Below the pieces are notes generated by a model that ran no database searches, was not told the origin of the DNA, and was given only the letters and a program-made list of their open reading frames with translations. Source: Anaeromyces robustus (taxonomy: Eukaryota > Neocallimastigomycota > Neocallimastigomycetes > Neocallimastigales > Neocallimastigaceae). From it: a stretch of 20,655 nucleotides of DNA. Numbering within the stretch: the first letter of the stretch is position 1; each line of letters starts with the position of its first letter. Of the stretch, positions 1 through 11,747 are shown one piece after another. A program made the position numbers and the translations under genes. The stretch is taken from positions 1 to 20,655 of the forward strand of contig MCFG01000634.1 in assembly GCA_002104895.1 (NCBI GenBank), read 5' to 3'.

Positions 1-1422
1 TATAAACTTCTATATTATTATGTGGATATTCCATTAAGGTTAATAATACAAAAATAAATAAATATATATATTTATTTATATAAAACTTTTTTTTTAATAT
101 TTATATAAAAAAGGATATTTTCTTCTATATCAAAGTTTTCAAAAATATATTTATTACAAAGTATTAAAAAAATTGCGTTATCAATATCAGTAACCAATTG
201 TTCGTTATAGACTATGAAATTATATATTTTTTTAAAATTTAGATAAAAAAAATATAAAAAATTAGCATGTATTATTTAATAATAAATATGAGTTTAATAA
301 AACAATAAAATATATATATTCTTTTTATAATAACAATATTATAGACTTACTACTCTTTTTTTTAATATTATCTAATATTGAAACAACTTTATATAAAAAT
401 TGATCTTGATCTAAATTCTTATATAATTTTTTCCTGTATAATGTTTAAAATATATAATAAAAATAAAAAATAAAAATATTAATAATTGATTATGACCTTA
501 TTATTATTATTTTTGTTGTTGTTGTTGTTGTAATTGTGTGTTGTTATAATTGTTGTATATATATAATATATATAAAAATATAAATTTTATATTAATAATA
601 TTAATATCTTACTTTTGTATTTCATTTAAATGTTTGTTTTCTTTAATAAGATATAATATATTTTCTTTAAGTTCTGTTTTTTTCTTATAATTGTTTGAAC
701 TATATTTAAGTATATAAATAATAGCCAAAACAATAGCAATATTAATAAGTGAGAAAAATGATTCCAAAAGAATCTCATAAAGCTTGTTATTAAACATTTG
801 ATATTCCTTTGCTTTAGTTTTTACAAGCCATACAATTGATGCTATGGTAACATCATCATAGGTATATTGATTAACTACACAAATATATACAGTATATATG
901 GCTATAATAATAAAATATAAATATATATATTAAATTATAAGAAATATTAATATACTAATCTTAAAGGAAAAAAAAAAAATTGACATTAAAAAATAAAATG
1001 TATATTCCATTTCATTAACAATTAAATAATCTATTTATATATAAAATTTGAATTTTCAAAGTATTTTTTAAAATGAAAAAAAAAAACAAAATTTAAAAAT
1101 AAAAATTTATAATATTTACCTATATAAAGCAAAGAAAATATGAACAAATGTATTAATAAATTTTTCATTGTTTTTTGAGAATAGATTATTGTAATTGAGG
1201 TAAACCACAATATATTATACAATTGATGTTTTTCTCTTGATAAAATTAGAAAAAATGCAAAAGGAAATAAACTATTGTATAATGGTATAGGTGAGATATT
1301 ATTTGGATTATTCAAAAGCATCTCCAATAGGATATTTGTAAATGATAAAAATGCATCTATATTAATAGTAAAAAAAAATATTTTAATATTAAATTATATT
1401 ATATATTCATTTATATAAATGT

Positions 1423-1455
<33 letters not shown>

Positions 1456-1555
1456 ATTTACATAAAGGTATTTCCCAAAAAAATAGCAAACTAATCCAAT
1501 TCATATAATATCCAAGTAAAAGGATAAATAAATGCCAGAAATAATGTAATGTAAG
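1..1555 (-). CDS. Multi-pass membrane protein with C-terminal RGS-like domain (7TM-RGS type), partial
   Basis: Five minus-strand exons chain with GT..AG boundaries and matching phases: 1555-1462, 1356-1120, 874-613, 433-351, 211-87. Introns are 105, 245, 179 and 139 nt and start GTAAAT, GTAAAT, GTAAGA and GTAAGT. Exons 1-3 encode six to seven hydrophobic segments, for example LHYFWHLFILLLGYYM, SLLFFWEIPLYAFLSF, YNSLFPFAFFLIL, NLLIHLFIFSLLYIV and SLINIAIVLAIIYILKY. A lysine-rich soluble stretch follows, then NKYIFENFDIEENILFYINI, which resembles the RGS signature F-S-x-E-N-x-x-F-W/Y. RGS domains speed GTP hydrolysis by G-alpha; membrane-helix plus RGS proteins are known in fungi (GprK class) and plants (RGS1). 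Only about the first third of an RGS domain lies in the window. The reading frame stops at 74-72 unless an intron starts at 86 (GTTTTA, an atypical donor) and ends at the TATAG acceptor at 11-10. The N-terminus is unresolved: no ATG is upstream in the 1555 exon. Exon chain is firm; family assignment is inference. Confidence 0.55.
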
Positions 1556-2493
1556 CTGTTAATATATATAAAACAAATTTAAAATATAATTATTTAATAA
1601 TTATTTATAATGCATTTATAACAAAAAAAAAGTTGTTTTTTTTTTTAGTTATATTTAGCTTTTTATTTTTTTTAAAAAAAAATAAAAAAAAAAGATAAAA
1701 GATAAACTTTATTTAACTACAATAATAGTAAAATAAGCATATGATATTAAAATCTATTTAATCTATTAAAAGAAAACTACTTATATAGAAAAAAAATAAA
1801 TTAAATTATTTTTTTTAAGATTCAAAATAAAGAAAAAAAAAATAAAACTAATATTAATTTTTTATATTTTAATATTAATTATTTTTTTATATCTATCTCT
1901 ATCTATTAAATGACATATATATATTAAAATAAAAAAAAAATAAATAAATAAATAATTTAAATATTATAATAAAATAATCCCATTCTTTAATAAAAAAATG
2001 GTTTTAAAAAATTAATAAAGTAAAAAAAAAAAAAAAAAGAAAGAAAAAAAGAAAAAAGAAAAAATAATAATTAAAAAAAATTTTTTAAATATTTTTTTAA
2101 CATTTTACTAATAAATCTTAATTATATTAAATTGCTTAATATTATTCATAAAAAAATTTTTTTTAATTTTTTTTTGTATATATGCAACTTTATAAATATT
2201 ATTAATTATAATATAAAAAAAATTTATATTAATTTTTTTTATACATTTAAACTTTTGACATTCTATAAAAAAAAATACATTCATATAATATGCACATTAT
2301 ATAATATGGTATTTTCTTTTATTTTTTTTTTCATTCCAATAAAGCATAAAATAATTATTAATAATATTTATAATCTTATTTTTCTTTTTTTTTTATCTAT
2401 TAATTTATTATTACTAAATAATATATCTATATATTTATATATTCTATTATTTATATAATGTATAAGTAAATATGTGTAAAATATTAATATCTA
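1556..2493. other. A/T-rich stretch, intron or intergenic on the minus-strand side
   Basis: No exon I can support. It holds a purine-rich A-run block (about 2020-2065), an A/T-only open frame on the plus strand (2132-2458) that is compositional, and no pair of splice sites with a coding-like segment between them. If the 2707-2628 exon splices to the 1555 exon this is a 1,072-nt intron; otherwise it separates two genes. A possible short exon next to a T-rich acceptor near 2249 was seen but not supported. Confidence 0.4.
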
Positions 2494-2707
2494 CTATATC
2501 ATATGCTTATAAACCATATCATAAAAAAGTTTCTATTATTATTATTATTATTACTAATATTAAAATTTAAGGTTATACATAATATAATAAATTTATAAAC
2601 TATTTTTCTTTATTTCTTAATATTTACCAAAAAAGCTATGTATTTCTTTATTTGAATTGATTGAGGTTCTTTTTTCTTCTCTTTATTTTTCTTTCGTTTT
2701 TCAATTT
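2494..2707 (-). CDS. Lysine-rich coding exon, with possible terminal exon; parent gene uncertain
   Basis: The segment 2707-2628 follows an acceptor (ATTAG) and ends at a GTAAAT donor. It reads IEKRKKNKEKKKEPQSIQI then KKYIAFL in the only open frame, with clearly coding-like composition against its surroundings. Two continuations keep the phase. One is a 95-nt intron to 2532-2494, adding KLFYDMVYKHMI and a TAG stop. The other is a 1,072-nt intron to the membrane-protein exon at 1555, giving KKYIAFL followed by LTLHYFWHLF, a plausible cytoplasmic basic stretch before a first helix. The short intron fits the intron sizes of the other gene in this window better; the second fits membrane topology. 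There is no ATG in the exon, so something upstream must supply the start. The acidic exon at 4208-3986 would join in phase (G + AA = GAA, Glu). Function unknown. Confidence 0.35.
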
Positions 2708-3804
2708 CTAATTGTTTTTATTTTTTTTATATTTGTTTTATTTGTTTTTATTTATTTTGAAAAAATGATATTAATTTTACAATATTTTTTATATTATTTT
2801 TAATATTCCATTTTTATTTTACAAAAAAAAAAAAAAGTTAAAATCTTTTTATTTTTTTCAATATATTATTTTTCTTTAAATTGTTTTTTTTTTTTACTTA
2901 TTTTTAAATTATTTTAATTTATATTATAATTGATATTATTATCATCATTATTATTGTTATTTTATTATTTATATTTTTATATTATATCTACAAGTATCAT
3001 TTTTTTTTCAATAATTATTTTTGTAATATTATTATTGCTATTAAGAAAAAAAATAAAATGGAAATTTCACAATAATAACTATTAAAAAAAAAAGGACAAA
3101 CCATAATATTTATATAAAAAAATTTTTTTTTCTATTTTTTTTTAAAAATTTTTTAATACAAAGAAAAAGTTAATATAAATACTATTTTATATATATGCTA
3201 ATGTATATATTGAATACTATTAAATTATATAATATTAATTTTAAATAATTATATATATTATATATATTTTATTATAATTCTTATTTATTTATTATATATA
3301 TTAATGCTAAAAAAGTGGTTTTTATATATTTATTTATTTACTTTTTTATTTATTTACTTTTTTTTTGGTATAATAAATAAAAACACAATATTTATTTAAT
3401 GGGAAAGTATATTTTTAATATATTGTACAATATATTAATTAAATTGAATTCTATTAATATAATATAAATTATGTAATATTATTTAATACCACCTTTTTTT
3501 TTTTTCAAGTATTTCCTTTTATATTTATTTTTAATATATGAAAACGTTTTTAATTATATTTTGTGTGATTTATAATTAAAATTAACAATTTCAATATATT
3601 AAATAATATACTGAATATTAATATTAATATGTTTATTTACATACACCTTCATTTATATATTAATATCATTTTTTTTTATATATTCATTCATTCATTTAAA
3701 TTAATATCATTTTTTTTTATATATTCATTCATTTATATTAATATCACATTCATTATATATTCTTTCATTTATATTAATATAATTTATTTATATTCATTTA
3801 TTTA
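2708..3804. other. A/T-rich stretch without a supported gene
   Basis: Plus-strand T-rich DNA with an A-tract/T-tract palindrome at 3116-3131 and the degenerate tandem repeat at 3648-3812. A 29-codon minus-strand open frame (3107-3018) beginning MVCPFFFNSYYC ends in a hydrophobic run; it is built mostly from a T10 and a T8 tract read in frame and I do not call it a gene. If the acidic ATG exon splices to the 2707 exon, this stretch is part of a 1,278-nt intron. Confidence 0.4.
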
Positions 3805-3812
3805 TTAGTTTA
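3648..3812. repeat. Degenerate tandem repeat, about 36-41 bp unit, 4 copies
   Basis: The core TTAATATCA recurs at 3660, 3701 and 3738, and as TTAATATAA at 3774 (spacing 41, 37, 36). Each copy is preceded by a TTCATT-rich segment, and the first two contain a T9 run. Length differences come from variable CATT copies and T runs. Confidence 0.7.
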
Positions 3813-4208
3813 ATGAAATTTCCATTTTTTCAATTTTTTCATAGTTATTATAATTATTATGATTTTTGAAATGTGGTGTAATACCTCCCAATAATTACTT
3901 TAACTTTTTTTTTTTTTAATATGATAATATGATAATAATATATAATTAATTAATATAAATAGTATTTTAAAAAAATAATCATTACCTTTTTGTGTTTTAT
4001 CCACTTTTTCAATTACATCCTTATCATCACCTTCATTCTCATCATAATTAATATCGTTTCCATTTTCATCTTTATATTCATTTTCATTTTCATTATCATT
4101 ATCATTATCATTTTCGATCTCATTTTGATGGTAATCATTGTTTGGATCAATGGTTACATCTGAAATTTTATTTGTTGTCGTAACCGTTATAACATTTGAA
4201 GTACTCAT
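3805..4208 (-). CDS. Small acidic, low-complexity hypothetical protein (start exon plus possible terminal exon)
   Basis: The ATG at 4208-4206 lies directly after an A-run (AAAAAAATG), the usual start context in such genomes, and opens a 74-codon exon (4208-3986) ending at a GTAATG donor. It begins MSTSNVITVTTTNKISDVTI; the rest is dominated by Asp, Glu and Asn (about residues 25-72), so it is probably disordered and strongly negative. No domain is recognised. In the short model a 101-nt intron ends at the AG at 3886-3885, and exon 3884-3805 adds GITPHFKNHNNYNNYEKIEK and a few residues to a TAA stop, giving a 100-residue protein; that exon contains no GT, so it could only be terminal. The acceptor (GGGAG) lacks a pyrimidine tract. 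In the alternative model the exon joins the lysine-rich exon at 2707 and forms the N-terminus of the membrane/RGS protein. The start exon is fairly secure; its continuation is not. Confidence 0.45.
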
Positions 4209-4603
4209 TTTTTTTTTTATTTATAATTATATTATTATATATTTAATTACATATAACTAATAGAAATATTTTAAATATATTAAGGGTTTTTCTTTTTTAT
4301 TTGTTAAAATGAATACTTTTTTTTATATATGTATTTAATTTTTTCTTAATGAATGTTTATATAAGTTAAAATGAGATGAATTATTTTTTTTTTTTAATTT
4401 TATTACTCTACTTACTATTATTATTATTACTTTAAATATTAGTAATAATAATAATATTTAATGATAATTTAAAATATTTATTTTTTTTTATTACTTAATT
4501 TTTGTTTTTGATTTTTAAATTGTTATTTAGTATTGATATTATTTTGCTACATATATGAACGTTTTTTATTTTTGTTTGTTTTTTATTATTATTTTTATTT
4601 TAT

Positions 4604-4634
<31 letters not shown>

Positions 4635-6780
4635 GATTTTAGTTAATCATGAAATTATAATAATAAATGCTTTTTTCTAATTCAATGTATTTTCCTATAA
4701 TACGATTTATTTAATATAAAAAAAGGGATTTTTTTATTTTTATTTTATTATTTATTATTATAATATTTTTTTTCCTTCTTTTGACATAATAATTATTTAT
4801 TATTATAATATTAAATTTATATTATATGAAAAAACTATTTATTATTATGATAATGATAACAAAAAACGAAAAGAGGAAAACATAAAAGAATAAATATAAA
4901 AATAAATATAAATATAAATATAAATAAATATATATAAATATATATTAGTAAATATATTAATTAGTATGACTATGAATATATGAATATGACTTTAAATATG
5001 AATATATTTTTTATTTTTTTTTATTCTATTTAATTATATTAATTATTGTAAATCATCATTTATTATAACTTTTAGTATTTAAAACTTTTTTGTGATTAGC
5101 GTTTTTGTGATTAACTTTTTTAATATTTAATATATGAACATTTTTCTTTTTTATATTTAATATTGAAATATTTTAATATTTAAATATTTTAATATATTTT
5201 ATTTTATTTTGTATTATTTTGTATTATTTTAATATTCCCTATTTATTAGAAATTATTCATTCATTCATAAATTAATAAAATATATAAAAAAGAATATTTG
5301 ATATAAAAATGTTTCTTTTTTTTTTTTTTTTGTTGTTACTTTTTGTTTTTTTCTTATAAATATATTACTTGTATATAACATTATTTTTATTAATTAATTA
5401 TTATTCATTATTATTATACATTATTACTAACTATATATATATATTGATTTCTATTGTTATAATAAATTCATTGTTAGTATTCATTATTCATTATTAACTA
5501 TTTTAAACTTTTTATTAGATATGAAGTTTTCATAATTATTAAAAAGAAATGTTGGGTTTTAATTTTTTTTTTTTTTTTCTGTTTCTATGTAAATATATAT
5601 AATATGATAAACTGAAATATATTCCAATGTAATTGAATATATTTATATAATATATATTTCATTATATTAAATGATGATTTACTTTTTGATATTAAATAAA
5701 ATTTTAAAAATTTATACAAACTTTTTTTAAATGAATATCATCAAGTAATAAAAATTTTTTATTACAATATAATATAATATATAATATTTATATTATTTAA
5801 TATATAATATTATTTATTATATTATATTATATTAATATATTATATATATATTTTTATTTTATTTCCAATTTATTTATTAAAAAAAGAGAAAAAAGAAAAC
5901 TTTTTATTTTGAAATTTTTTTAAACCTACTATTTTTGTATTTTTTCTTTTTTTTTTTTTTCTTTTTCCTTTATGTAAATCTATAAATTGTATTAATTACA
6001 TTTGTATATATAATGTACATAAATTTATATATTATTTATATATTGTAACTGTTATTGTTAATTTAGTTTGATTTAATATTTATTTAAACTGAATGTATTC
6101 CAATATATGATTAAATATATTATTACATAATTTTAAATGATTCAATATTATTGGTTAAATTTTGTTGTACTTTTTTTTTTTTTTTTTACTAAAAAAAAAA
6201 TTTTGCTTGATATTTGTAAACTTGGAAAAAAGAAAAAAAAATTTTTTTCTATATAATAAAAATGATTGATGTTCTACTTAACAAATAAAATATATTTCTT
6301 TTTCTTTTTTCTTTTATAGTTGTTACTTTAGTATATGGATGTTTCTAATTATTTATACATAAAGAATTTTTTTCTGTTTAACTTGTGATTGTTAATTGAT
6401 AATATTATATAATGTTACGTTATATATTTTGTAATAATTTTTTTTGTTACAATTTATGCTTTGTAAGGTTTCTTTATTTTGATTAAAAAAAAAAAACACC
6501 CTTTAAAAATGTATAATTTTTAAAGTTACACACAATGTATAATTATTATTATTATTATTTTGTTATCATAAATTGTAAAAAATATTTTTTTTTTGTTTTA
6601 CTTTTTTAATTATAAATAATAATAATTTATATATTATAAACTAAAATAAAATAACTAAATAAAATTAAAATTAAAAAAAAAAAAAAAAAACTCCTTTTTT
6701 TTTTGGTTTTTGTTCTCTTTTATTATTATTATTATTATAAATAATTAAATGATTTGATAAATAATGTTTAAAGATAATTC

Positions 6781-6817
<37 letters not shown>

Positions 6818-8600
6818 GTTTCATGCAAAAGTAATTAATAAAACTATAATAACTATAATAAATGAAAAAAAAAAACTATATAGTATTATATAATATTATT
6901 GTAATTATTATATAAGTGATTATTGTAAGTTAAAAACAATGCGTATTTCTTTTATAACAGTGAAACAATTTCTAATTTTTTTTTTTTTACTATATAAAAG
7001 TATTGAATCAAAAAGTAATAAAAAAAAAAGATGAAAAGAATAAAATGTTATAATAATGATTTTTAACTTAATGATATTCTATATTAATTGATAATTATGA
7101 TAACTATTAACTTGTTAATATCATATGAAATGGGTTTTTGAAAGTTGTAGATTTAAAAATATTGATTATCCATTTAATATTATTAAATATATATTAATTA
7201 ATTATTAAAAAAATATTTTTGTATATTAATTTGTTGAAATTTCTTATATTACTAAAAAAAAAAAAATTTTTTTTATTATTCTAGTAATATATTATAAATA
7301 TAAAAAATAAATATAAAAGAATGTTAATATTAATTATATTTTAATATATTATGAAATATATTGATTATTATATTTTAAATATATTTAATATAAATAAACA
7401 AAAACGTGTATTTAAATAAAAAATAAATTGAAAAAATGTGAAAAAAAAAATGGTGGATTAATATTAACATATTTAGCATTTATAGATTTAATAATTTTGA
7501 CATTATTTATTAATAATAATTTTACATTAATATATAATAATATTTGACATTGATAATTTTGACAATATTGACTTATATAATTTATATAATAAAAAATTTA
7601 TATCAAATGAAATTCTTTTTATTATAATTATATTATTCACTACCTCTATTTATTTATTTTATTCTATTTTTTGATTATATAAAATTGTTTTTTTTTATTT
7701 ATTTATTTATTTATTTAATGCATCTTTATCTTGATTGAAATATATTATTCTTATTCATATTTAAAGAATTTTAATTTCTATCTTATTTAGTTATACTTGT
7801 GAATATATATATTTAATTATTAATTATATTTTATATTATATAACTAATTTAGTATTATAGTATTTATGAATTTAGAATATAAATATATATATTATATATT
7901 ATCTATAGTTTTATCTAATTTTTTATATAAATAAATATCGTTTACTATGATTAATTATTATTGTAATTATTATTATTTATTATTATTATTATTTATTATT
8001 ATTATTTTTAACCTTTAAATTTTTAATTAATTAATTATTATTTACTATAAATTTGTTAATTGGTACTATTCTAAAAAAAGTAAAAAAAAAATATTTATAG
8101 TCATTGAATAATGTCATAGTATAACCTATCATATTTAATGTTTAATTTTTTTTTTACTATGCCGTTATTTGTTTGTTATTATTATAATACTAATTATTTG
8201 AAGTAATTAAATATGAATCGTCATTACTCATACATATATGGTATTATTAATGGTTGTATAATATGTAATTCGTTCTTATAACTACTATTATCTTAAAATT
8301 TATTTCACTTTAGTAGTCAAATTATTGTTATTATTTATTTATTTATTTATTTATATATTATACTATTTTATTACTTTTATATCTAAATTGTATAGACTAT
8401 AAACTATTATTAATATTGACTAATTACTATTATGACTATCTGTTATTATTATTGGTTATTATTATATGTAGTTTAATAAATGAAAATTGATTGTTTATAT
8501 CATAGAAAAAAATTAATATTAAAATATTTTATAAAATTAAATATTATTATAATTATTACATTAATTGAACTTTTGAAATATCCTTTTTTTTTTTCTTTTT
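4209..8600. other. Gene-free, T-run-rich spacer (left half of the divergent intergenic region)
   Basis: No open frame with coding-like composition, and no tRNA or other RNA gene recognised. On the plus strand poly-T runs greatly outnumber poly-A runs, the longest being T28 at 6790-6817. The region directly before 4208 must contain the promoter of the acidic-protein gene, but no element can be assigned. A 22-codon frame at 8213-8281 was seen and rejected. Short (A)n(T)n palindromes occur at 6233-6248 and 7254-7274, and a weak duplication links about 5530-5740 with about 5930-6190. Confidence 0.6.
6790..6817. repeat. Homopolymer T28
   Basis: Twenty-eight consecutive T residues, the longest homopolymer in the window. 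Length may be unreliable because sequencing of such tracts is error-prone. Confidence 0.9.
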
Positions 8601-9665
8601 TTGTTTTATTTGTTTTAATATTTTATAATTAATAGTTGAATAAAAAATAAAATATAAAAAAAAACTAAAATAAAAAACTAACAAAAATAAATTAACAATT
8701 AAAATATTTTTTTAAAAAATAAAACAAAAAAACACTAAATATATATCTAAATATTATGAAAATGGGTAAATGTAATAGAAAAAAAAAAAAAAAAAAAAAA
8801 CTGTATTTATATACAATGAAAAAAAAAATTTTTTTTTCTCTCAAAAATTTAAAATAGTTTATTTCTTATTTCATTACTTTTTAATTAAAATAAAATAATT
8901 TTAATAAATTATTTATCCATTATATAATTAAAATATATTAAAAATATATATATATTAATAATATAAATATTAATATATAAAATAATAAACATTAAAAATA
9001 CAAAACATGAAAAAAGAAAGTTTTCAAACATTTTTTATAGAGAAATGTATTTATATGACATCTAACCATATGCTTTTTTAATAAACTCTTTCAATAATGT
9101 AAATATAATATATTATGTATATATATATAACTATTAAATTACTAAATACATATAAAACAATACTAATTAATATTTTTTTGTTTTTTTTTTTTTGTTTTTT
9201 TGTTTTTTTTTTTTTTTTCGTATTAAGAATTTAATTAATATTGTCTAAATATTTTTTATTAGATTATTATATTACTATATATTTTATTTTATATTATTTT
9301 ATTTTTAATTTATAACCTTATCTTTAATAAATATTAAAAGATATTAATATTTTTAAATTCTAATTATATGATAATAATAATTATTATTGATGGCATAGAA
9401 TGATAAATAATATTTATATATTTCTTTTATAGATGTAACAAATTTCATAATGTATTATTAAAGTAATAATGAATAATGAATTATATATAAAATAATTTTA
9501 ATTTTGAAAATAATTTTTTATTTAAGAAAACTCATTATTGAAAATAATAATTTACATAAAAAAAAAATATTAAATATTTTTAAATTTTTTAGGTTTCGTA
9601 ATGAAAAATGATCATGAAAAATAAGGATTTAATTTTTAAATTAATTATATATATATATATAAAAG

Positions 9666-9693
9666 ATAATTATTATAGTGCTATAATAATTAT
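9666..9693. repeat. Perfect 13-bp palindrome (2-nt centre)
   Basis: ATAATTATTATAG, then TG, then its exact reverse complement. In A/T-only DNA a perfect arm of 13 is not extraordinary. As a folded molecule the loop would need to open a base pair or two. Confidence 0.6.
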
Positions 9694-10179
9694 ATTTAAT
9701 ATTATTATATTTTTGTTTAAAATTAAAAAAAAAAAAATAAAGTCATAAAAAAAAAAAACAATTTATATATCTGTTATATAGTTATTAATTAAAAGATGAC
9801 TCTTTATATATAATGTAACAAATTATAGACCGCAGTAAATAAAAAAAAAACGTAACAATAATAGTAAGAATGTTAAATAAATAATGTTATTAAGCATTTA
9901 AATTATATATATCTTTTATATATAAATTTAAATTATATTTTTAATACATTGACTATATACAATAAAAAAAAATTTATTTTCTTCTTTAAAAAAAAAAAAT
10001 TAATAATAATAAAGAAATATTTATATTTTTCAGACTAAAAAAATAATTAATAATAATAATAAGATAAAATTTATAGTTACAAAATTGTGAATATATAATG
10101 AATATAGTAGTGCATGAATGCAAAAGAAAAAAAAATTTTTTTTTCTATAAAATTATGACGAAAAAAAAAAAAGGTTCAA

Positions 10180-10241
10180 AAAAAAAAAATTGTAGTTAAT
10201 GATAAAAATGTTTTTTCATCATTAACTACAATTTTTTTTTT
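10180..10241. repeat. Perfect 24-bp inverted repeat (hairpin) with 14-nt spacer
   Basis: The left arm (10180-10203) is A10 followed by TTGTAGTTAATGAT. The right arm (10218-10241) is its exact reverse complement, ending in T10. Fourteen of the arm positions are mixed sequence, so this is more than an A-tract facing a T-tract. The spacer (AAAAATGTTTTTTC) can add a further four A-T pairs. It lies in the spacer with no neighbouring gene within 3 kb. It could be a remnant of a small inverted-repeat element, a cruciform-forming site or a non-coding hairpin transcript; nothing decides. Confidence 0.8.
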
Positions 10242-11713
10242 CAATATCAATTATTTGTTTTTTTTTTTTTTAATCAATTATTAATTTTTTTTTCATATAT
10301 CTCAATTCTAATTGTTCTAAATATATAAATTATTAATATATAAATGTAATTAACTGTTTAAAAATGTTTTTTTTTATTCAATTTTAAAATATATTAAAAT
10401 TTTTTTTAACGATTATAATATTATTTAAAAAAATACTGCCACAAAACTTTATAATATTTATATACTTCTTTTCCTTATAACTTAATCCTATTACTAATAT
10501 TTTTAAATGATTAATTAATTTAAATACAATTAATATAGTTTGATATATATTATAATTAAAAGTCTATTAATTTGTATTAAAATATTGACTTTAAAAAAAT
10601 TTTTTTTTCATCTTCAATTAAAAAGTAAATAAATTACATAAGGAAAAAACAAAAAATATTAAGATTATCTGTATTATAAACCTAATATAAAATAAATGCA
10701 TTATAATATGTATATAATTCAATGAATTCACTTATATATATTATATTATAATTCTATATATAATTCTATATATAATATTTTGTAATATTTAAAAACATAG
10801 AGTATTCACCATACTTTTTTTTTTATGACTATCTCCTATAACTTTTTTTATTTTAAATAAAAAAACAAATTGAATTATTATCATTGTAATAGTTTATATA
10901 TATATATATATTAAATTTGTATTAAATATATCGAATAATTATATATTTTAATAATAAAATATATAATTAAAATAAATAAAAAATATATTTTTTTAAAAAA
11001 TTTGTCATTGACTTTTATATACTACAAATTATATAATAAAAAAAAATTTTTTTCCCCTTTTATTTTACCATTTAGAAAAATATTTTAAAAAAAAATAAAT
11101 GAAACTTTAATAAGTTTAAATTTCTAAATCTGCGATTATTAAAAAAGAATGAAAAAAAAAAATAAAAAAATAGAAAAAGAAATATAACAAATTTGAATAT
11201 TTACATTAATAATTAAATTAAAAAAGATTAAAAGAGATACCAAAAAAAGAAAAAAAAAGGTTATGATATTACAAAAATAATAATAAAAAAGATATTACTA
11301 CGCTATACTAAAACATATAACATATATAAAAAAACTTGTTAGTAAACATTAATTTATTAAAGAACCAAGTAAATATGTTTATTCATAAAAAGTGAATTAA
11401 AAAAAAATCTGATGTTATATTATATAATAATATATTATACTGAACTATAAATATTACCACCGTACTTACTTTAAATATTACATAATGAACAATAAAATTT
11501 CTGTTTTTAAATTAGAAAAAAAAATATAATAAATAGTATAAAAAAACGGAAAATGAAATAAAATAAAAAGTAAACTATTAAAATATTTATTGATATCATA
11601 TTTTTAAACTCTTATATAGTAATATTTACAAAAAAAAAATCCTTGACACAATATTTTTGTTATATCATTTTCAATTTTTTTATTTCATTGATGATATATA
11701 ATAATTATTTATC

Positions 11714-11745
<32 letters not shown>
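11714..11745. repeat. (AAT)n microsatellite
   Basis: About ten uninterrupted AAT triplets within the intergenic spacer. Confidence 0.9.

Positions 11746-11747
<2 letters not shown>

Noticed and set aside
107-118. ATATCCTTTTT on the minus strand, identical to a U12-type AT-AC 5' splice site, with an ACCTTAAT branch-like string and an AC downstream
   Set aside because: The string falls in the RGS-like motif, coding ENILFY in frame, so it reads better as exon. The apparent minor-spliceosome intron is probably coincidence.
2132-2458. 108-codon plus-strand open frame
   Set aside because: Almost only Ile, Asn, Phe, Tyr, Leu and Lys from A/T-only codons, no coding-like composition; an open frame by chance in A/T-rich DNA.
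3018-3107. 29-codon minus-strand frame MVCPFFF... with a hydrophobic end
   Set aside because: Depends on reading a T10 and a T8 tract in frame; no other support.
5086-5115. Direct repeat TTTTTGTGATTA, two copies 16 bp apart
   Set aside because: Two short copies in T-rich DNA; too little to call an element.
8213-8281. 22-codon plus-strand frame MNRHYSYIYGIINGC...
   Set aside because: Varied composition but very short, isolated, and without convincing splice sites on either side.
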